From Chiayiivirga flava (GTDB lineage: Bacteria > Pseudomonadota > Gammaproteobacteria > Xanthomonadales > Xanthomonadaceae): a stretch of DNA of 64,000 bases. Numbering within the stretch: position 1 is the stretch's first letter; every line of letters starts with the position of its first letter. The notes under the pieces are model-generated. The model was not told the origin of the DNA. It did no database searches and saw only the letters and a list, made by a program, of their open reading frames with translations. Below, one piece after another: positions 17,111-26,914 of the stretch. The stretch is taken from NCBI RefSeq assembly GCF_014202825.1, contig NZ_JACHHP010000002.1:372001-436000 (forward strand), read 5' to 3'. Position numbers and translations under genes: made by a program.

Positions 17111-18943
17111 TCAGATCGGCAGGCAGACGGTGAAACGCGAGCCCTCGCCGACCGACGAATCGAGCAGGATGCGGCCGCCGTGCTGGTGCACGATCTCGCG
17201 GCACATCGCAAGGCCGAGGCCGGCACCGCCGACCTTGCCGCCGAGCTGCATGAAGGGTTCGAAGATGCGCGCGCGGTCGGCCGGCGCGATGCCGTCGCCC
17301 GTGTCCTGCACCCACAGCGCCACGTGTTCGCCCGACACGCTCGCGCCCAGCTGCACCTGCCCGCCGGCGGGCGTGTGGCGCAGCGCGTTGGCCACGAGGT
17401 TGTCGAGCACGCGTTCGATGGCCTCCTCGTCGACGTCCAGCGTGGGCAGCGGCGGCGGCTGGAGCAGATCCAGATGCACGGCGGCCTCGACCGCACGCGG
17501 GGCGAACTGCAGCCGGACGCGTTCGAGCAGCTCGGCCGGATCGACCGGCCCGGTCTGGCGCTGTTCGCTGCGCGCATACAGGCGCGAGAGGTCGAACAGC
17601 TCGGTGATGAGCGCGACCAGTCGCTCGGTTTCCTGCTGCAGCGTGGCGAACAGCTCGCGGTCGCGCGCGTTGTCCGGCGCGAACTGGATCTTGTCGCGCA
17701 GCAGCCCGATCGACATGCGCATGCCGGTGATCGGCGTGCGCAGTTCGTGCGAGGCGCGCAGGATGAAATCGGTGCGCATGCGCTCGAAGCGACGCTGCTC
17801 GGTGACGTCGCGCAGCACCAGGATCAGGCCCAGGCGCGCGGTGTCGTAAAACGGCAGCAGCGAGCAGTTGAGGGTGCGGCGTTCGGTGTCGTCGCCGACG
17901 ACGAGATCGCAGGCCGCCGCCGGCGCGGCGCCCGGGTGCGCGAGCAGTCGCTGGATTTCGTCGGCCAGCTGCGGCATGGCGACGATCTGGTCGATGTGCA
18001 TGCCGACGGCGCGCTCGGGATCCACCTCCAGCTGCAGCGCGGCCACCGGGTTGACGCGTTCGATCCGGCCTGCCTCGTCGAAGATGACCAGTCCGTCGTC
18101 GATGTTGGCGACCACCTGGTCGAGTCGACGGCGCTCGGCGACGATGCGGTCCAGATTCATCGCATGGAAGCGTTCGAGCGCCGCGACCATCTCGTCGAAC
18201 CGCTGCGCGACGCGATCGGGTTCGAGCAGGCCGCTGCGCGCCGTGCGCACGGTGAAGTCGCCGGTGGCGACGCGGTCGCTGGCGCGGACCAGATGGTCCA
18301 TCGGGCGCGTGAGCCGGCGCGCGATGCGCATCGACGCCCAGATGCCGATCGCCAGCGTGGTCAGCGCCAGCGCCGCGAGCGCCCACGCCAGCCGCACCGA
18401 CTGCGTGCGCAGCGCGTTGCCGTGTTCCACCATGCTCTCGTACTGGTGGCGATAGAAGGCGAGCGCGTGTTCCCGCACGCGCTCCAGGTCGGCGGCGAAC
18501 GGTTCCTTGATGCCGACGATCATCGTGCCGGCGGTGCCGGTGGCCTCGGCAACCGGAGGCGGCGGGGCATCGACCCGGCGTGCGATCGCGCCGATCGCGT
18601 CGTCCACCGCCTGCAGGGTTTCGCCGCTGCGCGCATCGCCGCCAGCGTCGTTGCGGGCGTCGGCGAGCAGTTCGCGCGAGCGCGCGACGAACGCGCGCAT
18701 GCGCTCCATGATCGCGGTGTCGGCGATGTCGGGCAGACCCATCAACGCCACCTGCTCGTCGTTGGCGAGCCGCCGCAGGCGCGCGGCATTCTCGACCGAC
18801 TCGAAGTTCTCGGTCACCATCCGGCGGCTGATGTCGGCCAGGTTGACCGCCGCGATCAGCCCCAGCGCAAGTCCCAGCACGGCCACCGCCAACACCACGC
18901 CGTAGCCGCCGATCAGCCACGTGCGCAGCCGCATCGTTCGCAT
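17111..18943 (-). CDS. kinB: Membrane sensor histidine kinase, KinB-like
   Basis: A 610-residue sensor kinase with two membrane segments (about 8-30 and 186-206) flanking a helical periplasmic domain. A HAMP linker (about 207-260), a PAS domain (about 270-370), the phosphoacceptor helix RASHELRTPITGMR (His about 400) and the ATPase domain follow (LDNLVANALRHTP, DTGDGIAP, GGAGLGLAMC). The domain order and the neighbouring AlgB-like regulator match KinB of pseudomonads, which controls alginate and virulence traits. The ATG at 18943 was preferred over a TTG three bases earlier because a GGAGG lies 8 bases upstream. It is the last gene of an algB-DUF421-kinB operon. The signal sensed is unknown. 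Confidence 0.85.
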   Translation of the reverse strand: MRTMRLRTWLIGGYGVVLAVAVLGLALGLIAAVNLADISRRMVTENFESVENAARLRRLANDEQVALMGLPDIADTAIMERMRAFVARSRELLADARNDAGGDARSGETLQAVDDAIGAIARRVDAPPPPVAEATGTAGTMIVGIKEPFAADLERVREHALAFYRHQYESMVEHGNALRTQSVRLAWALAALALTTLAIGIWASMRIARRLTRPMDHLVRASDRVATGDFTVRTARSGLLEPDRVAQRFDEMVAALERFHAMNLDRIVAERRRLDQVVANIDDGLVIFDEAGRIERVNPVAALQLEVDPERAVGMHIDQIVAMPQLADEIQRLLAHPGAAPAAACDLVVGDDTERRTLNCSLLPFYDTARLGLILVLRDVTEQRRFERMRTDFILRASHELRTPITGMRMSIGLLRDKIQFAPDNARDRELFATLQQETERLVALITELFDLSRLYARSEQRQTGPVDPAELLERVRLQFAPRAVEAAVHLDLLQPPPLPTLDVDEEAIERVLDNLVANALRHTPAGGQVQLGASVSGEHVALWVQDTGDGIAPADRARIFEPFMQLGGKVGGAGLGLAMCREIVHQHGGRILLDSSVGEGSRFTVCLPI

Positions 18944-18977
18944 CAACGCGGCCTCCGCGGTGCGGTGCGGCGCGGCA

Positions 18978-19466
18978 TCACGGCGCTGCGTCCCGGCGCT
19001 TGAGCAGATTCACGCGGCCGTCGGTTTCGAGCCAGGCGCATTCGATCTCGGCATGGTCGCGCAGTCCGGCGCGGCGCATCGCCTCGTCGAAATCCGCCGG
19101 GCTCACGTTCTCGCGTCGCAGAACCGCGTCCAGCACCACGCCATTGCGCGCCAGCAGCACGGGCACGCCTTCCACCAGATTGTGGACACGCAACCGGCGT
19201 GCGGTCACGACGCCCACGATGTGGTTGAGGCTCACCAGCGTCGCGGCCAGCAACAAGCCGCCGAGCAGCGAGACGTCCTCGCCGATCAGCGAGTTCTGTA
19301 CCGCGGTGCCGAGCAGCACCAGCAGGATCATGTCGAACGGCGTGGTCTGGGCCACCGAGCGTTTGCCCGACATGCGCACCATGACCAGGATCGCGACGTA
19401 CACCACGCACGCGCGCAGCACGAATTCCCACCACGGCATCGCGAGCTCGAACAGCGATTCGATCAT
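18978..19466 (-). CDS. DUF421/YetF-domain membrane protein
   Basis: A 162-residue protein with three hydrophobic segments in the first about 85 residues and a cytoplasmic C-terminal domain (about 90-162; LVEGVPVLLARNGVVLDAVL, RRENVSPADFDEAMRRAG). This is the layout of DUF421 (YetF/YdfR) proteins, whose role is poorly known; Bacillus members are linked to spore or germination properties. The gene sits between the AlgB-like regulator (12 bp upstream) and the KinB-like kinase (34 bp downstream) in one operon, which is not the usual algB-kinB arrangement. It could assist signal sensing in the membrane, but this is inference. Confidence 0.88.
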   Translation of the reverse strand: MIESLFELAMPWWEFVLRACVVYVAILVMVRMSGKRSVAQTTPFDMILLVLLGTAVQNSLIGEDVSLLGGLLLAATLVSLNHIVGVVTARRLRVHNLVEGVPVLLARNGVVLDAVLRRENVSPADFDEAMRRAGLRDHAEIECAWLETDGRVNLLKRRDAAP

Positions 19467-19478
19467 CGGCGCGGCCGG

Positions 19479-20834
<1,356 letters not shown>

Positions 20835-20880
20835 GCGTTGCTCTCCTGAGGTGTTGGTGTCGCCGCGAGACTCGGGTCAA

Positions 20881-20893
20881 TTGCATTTTGCAA
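20881..20893. promoter_or_regulatory. Palindromic enhancer-like site TTGCA-N3-TGCAA
   Basis: A perfect 5-bp inverted repeat with a TTT spacer, of the same design as the site at 17062-17076. It lies about 128 bp upstream of the predicted sigma-54 start of the DUF1328 gene and only 47 bp upstream of the algB-like start codon on the other strand, so it could mediate both activation of the divergent gene and autoregulation. Confidence 0.58.
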
Positions 20894-20989
20894 CGAACCG
20901 ACTTGCCCGACATGCACTCCGCGACGGATTGCCGCGGCGATGGAATTGCAAGTCGTTGTTTGTTCGTGCCGAATGACCGATGTCCTGTT

Positions 20990-21004
20990 TGGCATGGGTC
21001 TTGT
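20990..21004 (+). promoter_or_regulatory. Predicted sigma-54 promoter for the DUF1328 gene cluster
   Basis: The sequence TGGCATG-GGTC-TTGT places GG at 20991-20992 and GT at 21003-21004, ten bases apart. The -24 element is strong and the -12 element differs from consensus only in the last base of TTGC. The expected start near 21015 gives a leader of about 62 bases to ATG 21077, which has the ribosome binding site AAAGGAG. Confidence 0.62.
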
Positions 21005-21076
21005 AATGCAAACACCGGGCCGCACCGGAATCCCCTCCGGCCGGCGACCGACAAGAACGACGAAAGGAGCAATCCC

Positions 21077-21241
21077 ATGCTGCACTACGCCCTGATCTTC
21101 TTCGTGGTGGCGATCATCGCCGCCGTCCTCGGCTTCGGCGGTATCGCCGGTGCGGCCGCCGGCATCGCCAAGATCCTGTTCTTCGTGTTCCTGATCCTGT
21201 TCATCGTGTCGCTCGTCATGGGCCGCCGCCCCCGGGTCTGA
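21077..21241 (+). CDS. DUF1328 small membrane protein (YtjA-like)
   Basis: A 54-residue protein made almost entirely of two hydrophobic segments ([20 protein letters not shown] and a second around residues 30-48) ending in a basic GRRPRV tail. This matches the DUF1328/YtjA family of small inner-membrane proteins, often found next to entericidin, CsbD or OmpA-type stress genes. It has a clear AAAGGAG site and follows the predicted sigma-54 promoter at 20990. The entericidin-like gene starts 65 bp downstream, probably in the same transcript. Its function is unknown. Confidence 0.9.
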   Translation: MLHYALIFFVVAIIAAVLGFGGIAGAAAGIAKILFFVFLILFIVSLVMGRRPRV

Positions 21242-21306
21242 CGCTGCACGCCCGCGCAACTGGTTACCGTGTTTCCACAACAGCAATAACAACCGAGGAA
21301 TCCACC

Positions 21307-21471
21307 ATGAAAACCGACATCACCCGGAAATTCTTTGCCGCCCTGTGCCTTGCGCTGCTGTTCGGCTCGATCGGCTCGCTGACGGCCTGCAACACGGTCG
21401 AGGGCGCCGGGCGCGACGTGCAGAAGGCAGGGGAAGAAATCGAAGACGCGGCGCAGGACGCCAGCAACTGA
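21307..21471 (+). CDS. Entericidin-like small lipoprotein
   Basis: A 54-residue protein with a short signal peptide, lipobox LTAC (Cys about 28), and the family ending CNTVEGAGRDVQKAGEEIED. It fits the entericidin A/B family of tiny membrane lipoproteins linked to stress and bacteriolysis. It is too short for many gene callers, but the ATG at 21307 follows GAGGAA and the codon usage is that of a real gene. It lies between the DUF1328 gene and the DUF4398 gene, all on the plus strand. Whether it acts as a toxin or as a stress marker cannot be told. Confidence 0.9.
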   Translation: MKTDITRKFFAALCLALLFGSIGSLTACNTVEGAGRDVQKAGEEIEDAAQDASN

Positions 21472-21641
21472 TCCAACCCCTCGCGGCCGCGCGGAGCTCT
21501 CCGCGCGGTCGCCTGCGGCGCCACGCGCCCGCATCGACTCCCATTCGACGTTCCGGCCCTTGCCGGCCCCGCCCCCGACGGCGGCGGTCCGGAGCGGGCG
21601 CCCGTTTCCGCTGCGCCGGACTCCACCGAGGACCTACGCGA

Positions 21642-22007
21642 ATGAAACGCCAGACCCTGACATTGCTCCTGCTGTCGCTGCCGGCGCTCGCCGTCGCCGG
21701 GCGGCAGGAAGCCGACCTGTCCCTCACCCAGGCGCGCAGCGCCGTCGCCGCGGCCGAACGCGCCGGTTCGGTGCAGGCCGCGCCGGTGCCGACCGCCGAC
21801 GCACGTGCACTGCTGGCCCGTGCCGAAGGCTCGTACGAAGACCGCGACTGGACCGACGCCGAGCGTGAAGCGCACCGCGCCCGCGCCGATGCCCGCCTGG
21901 CTGAGGCGCGCGCGCGGCAGGTAAAGGCCGAAAGCGCCACCGCCGAAATCGAGGCCGCCGTCGAAACGCTGCGCGCCGAACTGAACCGCCAGGGAGGTGT
22001 CCGATGA
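21642..22007 (+). CDS. DUF4398-type periplasmic protein
   Basis: A 121-residue protein with a signal peptide (about 1-19, LLLLSLPALAVAG) and a helical mature part (LTQARSAVAAAERAGSVQ, DAEREAHRARADARLAEARA). This matches the small DUF4398 proteins that precede OmpA-like lipoproteins. The stop overlaps the start of the next gene by four bases (ATGA at 22004), so the two products are translationally coupled and probably work together at the outer membrane or peptidoglycan. The ATG at 21642 was chosen because the signal peptide begins there. No catalytic motif is visible. Confidence 0.82.
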   Translation: MKRQTLTLLLLSLPALAVAGRQEADLSLTQARSAVAAAERAGSVQAAPVPTADARALLARAEGSYEDRDWTDAEREAHRARADARLAEARARQVKAESATAEIEAAVETLRAELNRQGGVR

Positions 22008-22885
22008 ACGCACTGCGCTCCACCTCGCTGTCCGTCCTCGTCGGTGCGGCCCTGCTGGCCGGCTGTGCGGGTAGCCCGAAGGGCCCGCCGCCGGAACTGG
22101 TGCGCATCCAGACCCACCTCGAACAGCTGCGCGCCGACCCGCGCATCGCTCCGCTGGCCGACAAGGAATTGCGCGAAGCGCAGGTCGCCGTCGACACGCT
22201 CGAGCGCGACGGCCGGCGCATGGACGACGACCTGTTCGACCACAACATCTACCTCGCCGACCGTCTGGTGCAGATCGCCGAAGCCGAGGGTCTGGGTCGT
22301 TACGCGGAACAACGCGCGGTGACGCTGGGTCGCGAACGCGAAACCCTGCTGCTCGATTCCCGCACGCGCGAAGCGGACATGGCGCGCGCGCGCGCCGAAG
22401 CCGAGCGCCGCGCCGCCGAGATGGCACGCGACGACGCGATGATGGCGCGCACCGACGCCGAACGCGCGATGCTGGAGCTGGAAGCGACCCGCGCACGTCT
22501 TGCCGAGCTGGAAGCGCGGCAGACCGAGCGCGGCCTCGTGGTGACGTTGGGCGATGTCTTGTTCGAAGTCGACCGTGCCGAGCTCAAGCCCGGCGCCACC
22601 GCCCGGTTGGCGAACCTCGTCGACGTGCTGCGCGAGAACCCCGCGTCGACGATCGCGATCGAAGGCCACACCGACTCCACCGGCGACGACGCCTACAACC
22701 TCTCGCTCTCGCAGCGGCGCGCCGATTCGGTGAAGGCCTACCTGGTCTCGCAGGGCATCGACACGATGCGCATCACCGCGCGTGGCCTCGGCGAAGGCGT
22801 GCCGGTGGCGAGCAACAACGATGCTGCCGGTCGCCAGCAGAACCGTCGCGTGGAAGTGGTGATCCAGGACCGTCCGCCGCGCTGA
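22004..22885 (+). CDS. OmpA-family lipoprotein with DUF4398 and coiled coil
   Basis: A 293-residue lipoprotein with signal peptide and lipobox LAGC (Cys about 21). A helical DUF4398 region (about 30-95) and a charged coiled coil (about 105-170; MARARAEAERRAAEMARDDA) follow. The C-terminal OmpA domain (about 178-293) shows VLFEVDRAELKPGA, IEGHTDSTGD, LSLSQRRADSVK and NRRVEVVI. The OmpA-C domain binds peptidoglycan non-covalently, so the protein should tether the outer membrane to the wall. It is coupled to the upstream DUF4398 gene and ends in a strong terminator. Confidence 0.93.
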   Translation: MNALRSTSLSVLVGAALLAGCAGSPKGPPPELVRIQTHLEQLRADPRIAPLADKELREAQVAVDTLERDGRRMDDDLFDHNIYLADRLVQIAEAEGLGRYAEQRAVTLGRERETLLLDSRTREADMARARAEAERRAAEMARDDAMMARTDAERAMLELEATRARLAELEARQTERGLVVTLGDVLFEVDRAELKPGATARLANLVDVLRENPASTIAIEGHTDSTGDDAYNLSLSQRRADSVKAYLVSQGIDTMRITARGLGEGVPVASNNDAAGRQQNRRVEVVIQDRPPR

Positions 22886-22920
22886 CGGTCCACGGAACTC
22901 AGTCCGGGGCAGGACTGGAA

Positions 22921-22953
22921 GGCGTGCGGGTCACACCGCACGCCTTTTTTTTT
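22921..22953 (+). terminator. Intrinsic terminator after the OmpA-family gene
   Basis: A perfect 9-bp GC-rich stem (22921-22929 with 22936-22944) with a 6-base loop is followed by nine T residues (22945-22953). This is a textbook rho-independent terminator for the DUF1328-to-OmpA gene cluster. It ends 7 bp before the stop of the converging thioesterase gene. Confidence 0.95.
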
Positions 22954-22960
22954 GTTCGCC

Positions 22961-23386
22961 TCACGCAGCCTTCGGCACCACGGCCAGCGTCAGGCGCGAG
23001 ATGCAGACGAGCCTGCCGGCCTCGTCCTCGATGCGGATCTCCCACACCTGGGTGCTGCGGCCGACGTGCAGCGGACGCGCCGTGCCGGTGACGGTGCCGT
23101 CGGTGACGCCGCGCACGTGGTTGGCGTTGATCTCCAGGCCCACGGCCACGAATCCCGGAGCGCAGCACAACGTGCCGCCGAAGCTGCCGAGGGTTTCCGC
23201 CAGCGCCACCGATGCGCCGCCGTGCAGCAGGCCGAACGGTTGGTGGGTGCGCGCGTCGACCGGCATGGTGCCGCGGATGACGTCGTCGCCGACCTCGGTG
23301 ATGCGGATGCCGAGGGCATGCATCAGGGTCTTGCCGGTGGTGGCGTTGATGGATTCGGGGGTGGGGTGGGACTTGAAATGGGGCAT
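22961..23386 (-). CDS. Hotdog-fold acyl-CoA thioesterase (YdiI/MenI-like)
   Basis: A 141-residue single-domain hotdog protein. The motif FGLLHGGASVALAETLGS (about 52-69) has the His-Gly-Gly and the catalytic Glu of the YdiI/EntH/MenI group, and the strand EINANHVRG near 85 is typical too. Relatives hydrolyse aromatic or medium-chain acyl-CoAs, for example 1,4-dihydroxy-2-naphthoyl-CoA. Menaquinone genes are not nearby, so a general proofreading or housekeeping role is equally likely. It has no signal peptide. The gene stands alone and converges with the OmpA gene. Confidence 0.9.
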   Translation of the reverse strand: MPHFKSHPTPESINATTGKTLMHALGIRITEVGDDVIRGTMPVDARTHQPFGLLHGGASVALAETLGSFGGTLCCAPGFVAVGLEINANHVRGVTDGTVTGTARPLHVGRSTQVWEIRIEDEAGRLVCISRLTLAVVPKAA

Positions 23387-23543
23387 GGGGTCGTACCGGT
23401 GGGACGGGGAACGCTGGCGGGAAGGCGGCGATCAGGGCCGCACGCGAACTCGACGCGCTTGCCTCCTTTCACCCTGACGGGCTGGGTCGCTCTTGCCCGG
23501 TGGCTGGCGCAGGCGCCGGTTGCGGGCACGTTGCGGCGCCCTT

Positions 23544-23583
23544 CCCTCATCCGCCTTCGGCACCTTCTCCCGGCGGGAGAAGG
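23544..23583. repeat. Dispersed 40-bp repeat with CTTCTCCC/GGGAGAAG palindrome
   Basis: The sequence starts CCCTCATCCGCC and ends in a CCTTCTCCC-N-GGGAGAAGG hairpin. Related copies occur at 34743-34889 in this window, one in each orientation. The form is that of the intergenic repeats common in Xanthomonadales and other proteobacteria. It sits in the 289-bp gene-free space between the thioesterase and DUF1232 genes. Confidence 0.8.
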
Positions 23584-23630
23584 AAATGCAAACGCCGCGG
23601 CGTTTCGGCGGGCGCCTCCGGCGAAACGCA

Positions 23631-23654
23631 GAAAGCCACCCGGGGGTGGCTTTC
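23631..23654 (-). terminator. Hairpin terminator of the DUF1232 gene
   Basis: A perfect 10-bp stem (23631-23640 with 23645-23654) lies 22 bp beyond the stop of the minus-strand DUF1232 gene. On the minus strand it is followed by TTTCTGCGTTT, a weak T-rich run, so it probably terminates that gene. Confidence 0.65.
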
Positions 23655-23675
23655 TGTTGCCGATGAAGGCGAGGT

Positions 23676-24293
23676 TCAGGAGGTCTTGAAGATGCCCGGG
23701 CGCCAGCTGGCCGACGCCACGTAGCTGCGCTTGCTCGCGTAGCCGCTGGAGCTGCCGTAGCCGCCGCCGAATTCGCGCTCGCGGCGGTTGTGCATGCGTT
23801 CGATCAGTTCGTCGCGGCGGCTTTCCAGCCAGTCGGCGCGGCCGACGGTGGACGGGTCCTGGCCGCGGCGGATCGCCTCGGCCTGGCGGTAGTCGCAGAA
23901 ATCCTCGTAGGAGTCGAACTCGTGGCGCAGATCGCGCACGCACAGTTCGATCATGATCGCGTCGTCGAGGTAGCCGAGCACCGGCACCGCGTCGGGGATC
24001 ACGTCCTTGGGATCGTTGAAGTAGACCAGCGCGGACAGCACGCGCTGACGGTCTTCCTCCGGCAGATGGAAGCCCTCGTCGCGCGCCATCGCGATCAGCG
24101 TATCGAGCTGCGCCAGGCGCGCGCCGACGAAATCGGGCACGTGCACCTTCTGCGCCTCGATCAGCAGGCCGCTGGCGGCCGCGATGATTTCCTCGGGGGT
24201 CTTGTGCGCTGCCGCTTCACGCGCCGCGTTGAGCGCGGTGGTGAAGTGCTCGAGATCCTTGTCGCTGAGTTCGATGGCAACGCTGAGGGACAT
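23676..24293 (-). CDS. YkvA-family (DUF1232) protein
   Basis: A 205-residue protein with a DUF1232 core at about 85-120: LSALVYFNDPKDVIPDAVPV followed by LGYLDDAIMIELCV. The conserved DxIPD...GxLDD pattern defines this family, which is often membrane-associated and of unknown function. The N-terminal half is helical and soluble. The tail is Gly/Ser-rich and polar (GGGYGSSSGYAS) and may be flexible. It stands as a single gene with a hairpin terminator. Confidence 0.88.
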   Translation of the reverse strand: MSLSVAIELSDKDLEHFTTALNAAREAAAHKTPEEIIAAASGLLIEAQKVHVPDFVGARLAQLDTLIAMARDEGFHLPEEDRQRVLSALVYFNDPKDVIPDAVPVLGYLDDAIMIELCVRDLRHEFDSYEDFCDYRQAEAIRRGQDPSTVGRADWLESRRDELIERMHNRREREFGGGYGSSSGYASKRSYVASASWRPGIFKTS

Positions 24294-24415
24294 GCGAATT
24301 TCCTGGCGGGCGGAAAGAACGCCAGCCTAGCCAGCGGGGGGCACAGCGTCAATCGCGTCGCTGCACCGCAACAGCGGCACACCCCGTATGCCGAACGGCG
24401 GTCGCGGACCCGGCG

Positions 24416-26332
24416 TCAGAGGATGGGGGCAAGCCCTGCGCCGAAGGCGGTGAGCACGCGGGTGTAGATGGACTTGAGCGGCACGTCCACTTCGGGAAAG
24501 TCGCCGACCGGCTCGTAGCAGGCCTCGAAGCCCGGATCGTCGATGCGCAGCGGCGCGCAGCCGGGCTTGATCTCCCAGCTGGTGGCGTAGCGGAACGGCC
24601 AGAAGTCGAACAGCGGCAGCGCCTCGAACACCTTGCCCAGGCTGTAGTTGACGCCCGACAACACCGGCGGCCGCGGCCGCCGCGCGATGGTCCAGGCGTT
24701 CTCGGGCAGGGTGTCGTGCAGGATGTTGGCGGCCAGCGCTTCGGCGAAGGCACGGTCGTGCACGATCACCGCGCTTTCGGTGTTGAGCTTGTCCGAGCGC
24801 GGGTCGAAGTTGTGCGTGCCCACCAGGGCCAGTGCGTCGTCGATGACGATGGACTTGGCGTGCATGCCCACCCGCACGCCGGCGCGTTCCAGCGGCAGCG
24901 GGCCCGGATCGACATTGCGCCCCGGCCCGCTGCCGGCGCCGAAGCGTCGCTGCGATTCGGTGGCGTAGCGCGACGGATCGCGCTCGCGGCCGCCGCTGCC
25001 CGAACTCTTGAGCGCGTTGTACGGCACGCTGTTGGCCACTTCGCGGCCGAGCGCGCCGGTGCTGGCCACATCGATCGGCGCGCTGGCCGGGAACGGCTTG
25101 TACTCGTGGATCTCGAAGCCGAACTCGCGCAGGTAGCGGCGCTTGTACTTGTGCGACAGCGCGTACACCGGGAACGCGTCGGTGGATGCGAGGCTGTTGG
25201 TCGACACGATCACGCGCGGCGGCGGATCGCGTTCCTGCAGGTCGCGGAAATGGTCCTGCGCGGTGCCGGAGAACACCAGGTACGGCGTCTGCAGCACGAT
25301 GCGTTCGCGCGCGCCGAGGAACAGGGTCTGCAGGCGGCGCGTGAGGTCGCGCTCGGCGTCGGTGTTGGACTCGAAGGCCTTGTTCGGCAGATCCGACACG
25401 TACTCCACCGGTCCCACGTCGAACACCGGCCCGATGCGCTGCGCGACGAGCGCGGCGTTGTCGGCCTGCGCCGAGAGATCGAGGATGCGGGCCGCGTCGG
25501 TGAGGCGCGGTGCATCCATCGCGGCGCCGTCGCCCTCGTCGCGCTCCACCCAGCGCCGCACGTCGCGCAACGCGGCCACCGGAACGCTGCGCTGGTGCCG
25601 CCAGAAGGCGTCGAACGAGTCCTGCATCTGCGCCGCGGCGGGGCCGGCGACGAGGATGTCGCGATCGCGGTAGTTGTATTCCGGATCCCAGTCGAAATAG
25701 CGGTTCTGGTAATTGCGTCCGCCGGTCACGCCGACGGCCCCGTCGACCAGCAGCAGCTTGTTGTGCATGCGCTGGTTGAAGCGGAAAAAACAGCAGACGA
25801 TGCCGGCGACGAACTGCACCGGGCCGGTCTGCGCCTCGCCGAAGGTGGGGTTGTACAGGCGCAGCTCGAAGTTGACGTGGGCGCGTGCCAGCCCCGCCAG
25901 CAGCTTGACGTCGTCGACGCTGAACAGCTGGTCGAGCAGCACGCGCACCTTCACCCCGCGCCGCGCCGCGCCGAGCAGCTCGCCGAGCACGAAGAAGCCG
26001 GCATCGTCCTGCGCGTAGATGAAGCTCTGCACGTCGATGCTGCGGCGCGCAGCGCGGATCAGGTTGATGCGCGCCAGCAGCGCGTCCGGGCCGTTCTCGA
26101 GCAGGGCGACATGATGCCGGGGCGCCTGCGGGGTGGACGCGTCGAGCGCGGCGTCGCCCAGTTCGCGCAGCGGCGAGGCCAGCGCGCAGTGGTCGGCGCG
26201 GTCGCAGGCGATCGCGGTGTCCTGCTGCGCGCGCGCGTCCGCCACCGCTTCGCGGATGTCCTTGCGGCTGGGCATGCAGGCCGCGAGCAACAACGCCAGC
26301 AGCGCAGCCACCGCTGCGCGCAGCGGACTCAC
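24416..26332 (-). CDS. Phospholipase D/cardiolipin synthase-like lipoprotein
   Basis: A 638-residue protein with a lipoprotein signal peptide (lipobox LLAAC, Cys about 19) and two phospholipase-D active sites: HNKLLLVDG (about 190) and HAKSIVIDD (about 490). The second site lies in HAKSIVIDDALALVGTHNFD. The two-HxKxxxxD layout and the family-typical NRYFDWDPEYNYRDRDI point to the ClsC-like subfamily, which joins phospholipids. A lipid anchor is unusual for a cardiolipin synthase, so hydrolase activity in the periplasm is possible. The start is a GTG at 26332 overlapping the stop of the YceI gene (GTGA). A second PLD gene lies at 45759. Confidence 0.9.
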   Translation of the reverse strand: MSPLRAAVAALLALLLAACMPSRKDIREAVADARAQQDTAIACDRADHCALASPLRELGDAALDASTPQAPRHHVALLENGPDALLARINLIRAARRSIDVQSFIYAQDDAGFFVLGELLGAARRGVKVRVLLDQLFSVDDVKLLAGLARAHVNFELRLYNPTFGEAQTGPVQFVAGIVCCFFRFNQRMHNKLLLVDGAVGVTGGRNYQNRYFDWDPEYNYRDRDILVAGPAAAQMQDSFDAFWRHQRSVPVAALRDVRRWVERDEGDGAAMDAPRLTDAARILDLSAQADNAALVAQRIGPVFDVGPVEYVSDLPNKAFESNTDAERDLTRRLQTLFLGARERIVLQTPYLVFSGTAQDHFRDLQERDPPPRVIVSTNSLASTDAFPVYALSHKYKRRYLREFGFEIHEYKPFPASAPIDVASTGALGREVANSVPYNALKSSGSGGRERDPSRYATESQRRFGAGSGPGRNVDPGPLPLERAGVRVGMHAKSIVIDDALALVGTHNFDPRSDKLNTESAVIVHDRAFAEALAANILHDTLPENAWTIARRPRPPVLSGVNYSLGKVFEALPLFDFWPFRYATSWEIKPGCAPLRIDDPGFEACYEPVGDFPEVDVPLKSIYTRVLTAFGAGLAPIL

Positions 26333-26892
26333 GACGGCTCCGCCGCCGTGCCCGGCAGCAGGCGCACGCTGAACTGCAACTCCACCTTGTCGCCCAGCAC
26401 CACGCGGCGCGCGTCCATGCCGAATTCGCTGCGTCGCACTTCGCCGCTGGCGTGCACCGCGCAGTCCAGCCCCGGGCGCGGGCAGTTGGCGGCCTCGATG
26501 CGCAGCTGCACCGGCCGCGTGATGCCGCGCAACGTCAGCAGGCCCTGGCTTTCACCGCCGTCGCGCAGCAGGCGTTCGGGGATGTTCTCGGCACGGAACT
26601 GGATCCAGGGGTGGGTGGCGGCGGCAAAGAAATCGTCCGAACGCGCCCAGTCGGCGTAGCTGTCGCGGTCCATGGTCACGCTGTCGGCCGCGATCCGAAC
26701 GTCCACGCCGACGCGGCCGTTGGCGGCATCGCGCGTCACCGCACCTTCGACGCCGGTGAACGCGCCGTCGATCTTCTTCACCCACAGTGCGCGCAGCGCG
26801 AAGCCGGCGTGCGAGCGCGCCTTGTCGATCAGCAGGGTTTCGGCCTGCGCCGGGACGCAGACCAGACACAGCAGCGCCCCCAGCAGCCGCAT
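26329..26892 (-). CDS. YceI-family periplasmic lipid-binding protein
   Basis: A 187-residue protein with a signal peptide (about 1-17, ending VPAQA) and a YceI beta-barrel: DKARSHAGFALRALWVKKID near the start, SDDFFAAATHPWIQF in the middle (about 85-100) and GLLTLRGITRPVQLRI (about 115). YceI proteins bind polyprenyl-type lipids in the periplasm and are often stress- or pH-induced. The ATG at 26892 was preferred over a GTG two codons upstream. Its stop overlaps the GTG of the downstream phospholipase-D gene, so both are in one operon concerned with envelope lipids. Confidence 0.92.
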   Translation of the reverse strand: MRLLGALLCLVCVPAQAETLLIDKARSHAGFALRALWVKKIDGAFTGVEGAVTRDAANGRVGVDVRIAADSVTMDRDSYADWARSDDFFAAATHPWIQFRAENIPERLLRDGGESQGLLTLRGITRPVQLRIEAANCPRPGLDCAVHASGEVRRSEFGMDARRVVLGDKVELQFSVRLLPGTAAEPS

Positions 26893-26914
26893 TCTCACCG
26901 GCGCTGCGCGTCCG

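Noticed and set aside
18944-18946. TTG start of the KinB-like kinase.
   Set aside because: The ATG three bases later has better spacing to the GGAGG site and is a stronger codon.
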